In this document: in pieces, positions 57,387 through 59,244 of the stretch
Layout of the letters: each line of letters opens with the position of its first letter
How positions within the stretch are numbered: position 1 is the stretch's first letter
NCBI RefSeq assembly: GCF_016741785.1
Contig: NZ_JAERRL010000022.1
Coordinates: forward strand, 1-59,244
Direction of reading: 5' to 3'
Length of the DNA stretch: 59,244 nt
Source: Streptomyces sp. 7-21
GTDB lineage: Bacteria > Actinomycetota > Actinomycetes > Streptomycetales > Streptomycetaceae
Made by a program: the position numbers and the translations under genes
Notes under the pieces: generated by a model
Databases searched by the model: none
The model's input: the letters and a program-made list of their open reading frames with translations, nothing else
Told to the model about the DNA's origin: nothing

Positions 57387-58280
57387 TCACCCCTTCACCG
57401 CGCCGGCCGAGAAGCCGGTGATGAGCCAGCGCTGGATGAACGCGAAGATGATCACGACGGGCACCGCGGAGATCACGCCGCCCGCGGCCAGCGCCCCCAG
57501 GTCCACGCTGTCGGTGCCGATCAGGGTGTTCAGGCCCACCGGGATCGTCTGCTTGTCCTGCGAGTTGAGGAACATCAGCGCGAACAGGAAGTGGTTCCAG
57601 GCCGAGACGAAGGCGAAGGAACCGACCGCGACCAGGCCGGGGCGCAGCAGCGGCAGCACGATGGCGAAGAAGCCGCGCAGCCGCGAACAGCCGTCCACCC
57701 AGGCCGCCTCCTCCAGCGAGGGCGGCACGTTCCTGACGAAACCGCTGATGAGGATCATCGACAGCGGGAGCTGGAAGACGCTCTCGGCGATGATGACGCT
57801 CCACAAGGAGTTGAGCAGGGTCAGCTCCCGGAAGATCTCGAACAGCGGCACCAGCATCAGCGCGCCGGGGATGAACTGCGACGTCAGCAGGGCGAGCATG
57901 AACGGCATGCGCAGTCTGAACTTGAACCGCGCCAGCGCGTAGCCGCCGGAGAGGGAGACCAGCAGCGTCATCACCATCGAGACCAGGCCCACGATGACGT
58001 TGTTCTGGAAGAAGACGTCGAAGTTCCGGTTGTTCCAGACCTTGTCGAAGTGCTCAAAGGTGATGGGCCAGGGCACGAGCGAGTCCGAGCCCGCCGGACG
58101 CAGCGCGAACAGCAGCATCCAGTAGAACGGCACTAGCGTGAAGACGAGGTACACCGCGAGCGGCGCGAAGATCTGCCAGCGCGGCGGCTGGTCGTGCGGC
58201 CGCGTCCGGCGGCGCCGTCCGGCCGGCGGCGGGGCGACGGGCTGCGGCGCGGCGTCCTTGCCGAGAACAGGGGCGGTCAC
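57387..58280 (-). CDS. Carbohydrate ABC permease (MalG type)
   Basis: This 297-residue membrane protein has six helices and the CUT1 EAA loop (LEEAAWVDGCSRLRGFFAIVLPLL). GTG 58280 overlaps the previous permease stop (GTGA). It is the second permease subunit of the importer; ATP would be supplied by an ATPase encoded elsewhere, probably a shared MsiK-type protein. Confidence 0.93.
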   Translation of the reverse strand: MTAPVLGKDAAPQPVAPPPAGRRRRTRPHDQPPRWQIFAPLAVYLVFTLVPFYWMLLFALRPAGSDSLVPWPITFEHFDKVWNNRNFDVFFQNNVIVGLVSMVMTLLVSLSGGYALARFKFRLRMPFMLALLTSQFIPGALMLVPLFEIFRELTLLNSLWSVIIAESVFQLPLSMILISGFVRNVPPSLEEAAWVDGCSRLRGFFAIVLPLLRPGLVAVGSFAFVSAWNHFLFALMFLNSQDKQTIPVGLNTLIGTDSVDLGALAAGGVISAVPVVIIFAFIQRWLITGFSAGAVKG

Positions 58281-59218
58281 TTGTCGTCGCCTCCGAACTT
58301 GCTCAGGCGCAGGTAGAGAATCGAGCAGAAGAGGAGGATGACGAACGCCACGGTGGTCAGCGCGGCGGCGTATCCGAACTCATTGCCGTCGATGCCGGTC
58401 TGTGCCACGTACAGCGGCAGCGTGGTGGTCACACCCGCTGGGCCGCCGCCCGTGAGGGTGTAGAGGAGGTCGACGTTGTTGAACTCCCACACCGCGCGCA
58501 GCAGCGTGGACAGGATGATCGCGTCCTTCAGGTGCGGCAGCGTGATGTGCCAGAACTGCCGGATCCTGCTGGCACCGTCGACGGAGGCCGCCTCGTACAG
58601 GTCCTTCGAGACCGACTGGAGGTCGGCGAGCAGCAGGATCGCGAAGAACGGCACGCCGCGCCAGAGTTCGGCGACGACCGCGCCCCAGAAGGCGGTGTCG
58701 GTGCTGGCCAGCACGGAGGTGCCGTACTCACCGATGCCCGCGTCCGCCAGGTAACGGCTGATGCCGGTCGACGGGTTGTATATCAGGATCCAGATGGTGC
58801 TGGTCAGCACGCCGGAGACGGCCCACGGCGAGAACACCAGCGCCCGGGCCAGGCCCCGGCCGATGAACGTCTGGTTGATGATGAGCGCCAGCGCCAGGCC
58901 GAGCACGAGCTGAAGGCCGACCTCGACGAACACCCACTGCGCGCTGAACTTCAGCGTGTCCCAGAAGAAGGGGTCGTCGGTGAAGATGTCCCGGAAGTTC
59001 TCCAGGCCCGCGAAGCCGTTCGTCCACGGCTTGGTGACGTTGTAGTCCTGGAGGCTGTAGTACAGCACGCTGAGCATCGGATAGGCGATGAACCCGAGCA
59101 TCAGCAGCGCTGCCGGCGAGATCAGCAGGTACGGCAGGTAACGCGGGGTGGCTCCGCCGCGGCGGCGCCGCGTGGGCGGTTTCCGGTCTGCCGTCCGTTC
59201 TTTCACGGCGATGGCCAT
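58277..59218 (-). CDS. Sugar ABC permease (MalF type)
   Basis: This 313-residue membrane protein has a basic N-terminus, six helices and the EAA loop (LYEAASVDGASRIRQFWHITLPHLK). It is the first gene of this leftward gene set within the window; the promoter probably lies beyond the right edge. ATG 59218 follows AGAGG. Confidence 0.93.
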   Translation of the reverse strand: MAIAVKERTADRKPPTRRRRGGATPRYLPYLLISPAALLMLGFIAYPMLSVLYYSLQDYNVTKPWTNGFAGLENFRDIFTDDPFFWDTLKFSAQWVFVEVGLQLVLGLALALIINQTFIGRGLARALVFSPWAVSGVLTSTIWILIYNPSTGISRYLADAGIGEYGTSVLASTDTAFWGAVVAELWRGVPFFAILLLADLQSVSKDLYEAASVDGASRIRQFWHITLPHLKDAIILSTLLRAVWEFNNVDLLYTLTGGGPAGVTTTLPLYVAQTGIDGNEFGYAAALTTVAFVILLFCSILYLRLSKFGGDDK

Positions 59219-59244
59219 CGGTACCTCTTCGAAACGGGTGTCGG

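Noticed and set aside
1..59244. CRISPR arrays, insertion sequences, prophage, tRNA or rRNA genes, defence systems, large biosynthetic clusters
   Set aside because: No repeat-spacer pattern, transposase, integrase, tRNA fold or megasynthase was recognised on either strand; only the ectoine cluster is a specialised pathway of that kind.

Overview
The window is a chromosomal segment of a high-GC actinomycete, almost certainly a Streptomyces or a close relative. The evidence is the very high GC, frequent GTG and TTG starts, chaplin genes, an ectABCD cluster, a Rv1747-type FHA-ABC protein, a Gbn-type small HTH protein and a gene order that, from memory, follows the S. coelicolor chromosome from about SCO1793 to SCO1880. 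No rRNA, tRNA, CRISPR array, insertion sequence, phage gene or secondary-metabolite synthase was recognised apart from ectoine. The left two thirds is ordinary conserved core; the right third is accessory carbohydrate metabolism.

Layout. 1-518: no supported gene. 0.5-5.1 kb: DNA glycosylase, PEBP-like protein, SPFH/NfeD membrane pair, orphan ABC ATPase and an unknown protein. 5.2-8.7 kb: two cysteine-free short chaplins, a GAF histidine kinase/LuxR regulator pair and a secreted SLT-like protein. 8.7-15.9 kb: FHA-ABC transporter, serB, sixA, two microproteins, a CynX/NimT-type MFS exporter and a FadR-type regulator. 15.9-22.6 kb: fabG-fabI, a TldD/TldE protease pair, tyrS and a DUF3099 membrane protein. 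22.8-26.2 kb: small CxxxxC protein, moaA, exonuclease-BRCT fusion and SURF1. 26.2-29.5 kb: an Asp23/Gls24 envelope-stress cluster. 29.5-38.3 kb: enoyl-CoA hydratase, gbn, ABC-F ATPase, an unknown protein, alpha/beta hydrolase, cobQ and an amidohydrolase.

38.4-43.2 kb: a decayed SigE-family sigma factor gene, an unusually AT-rich 450-bp control region carrying a GlnR-like site and six GATC tetramers, then the ectoine/hydroxyectoine operon ectABCD.

43.2-59.2 kb: a pectin and uronate utilisation region. It contains a secreted galactanase (GH53), a ketoglutarate-semialdehyde dehydrogenase divergent from an IclR regulator, an NCS2 permease, an uncharacterised 408-aa protein translationally coupled to 5-dehydro-4-deoxyglucarate dehydratase, a divergent uronate dehydrogenase, a serine hydrolase, a secreted pectate lyase, and a CUT1-type sugar importer (two permeases, a Gfo/Idh/MocA oxidoreductase, a binding lipoprotein). 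Together these suggest cleavage of pectin outside the cell, import of the oligosaccharides, oxidation of the uronate, and conversion of the keto-deoxy-aldarate to 2-oxoglutarate. No aldarate dehydratase or aldarolactonase was recognised in the window, which makes the coupled 408-aa protein the most interesting unknown.
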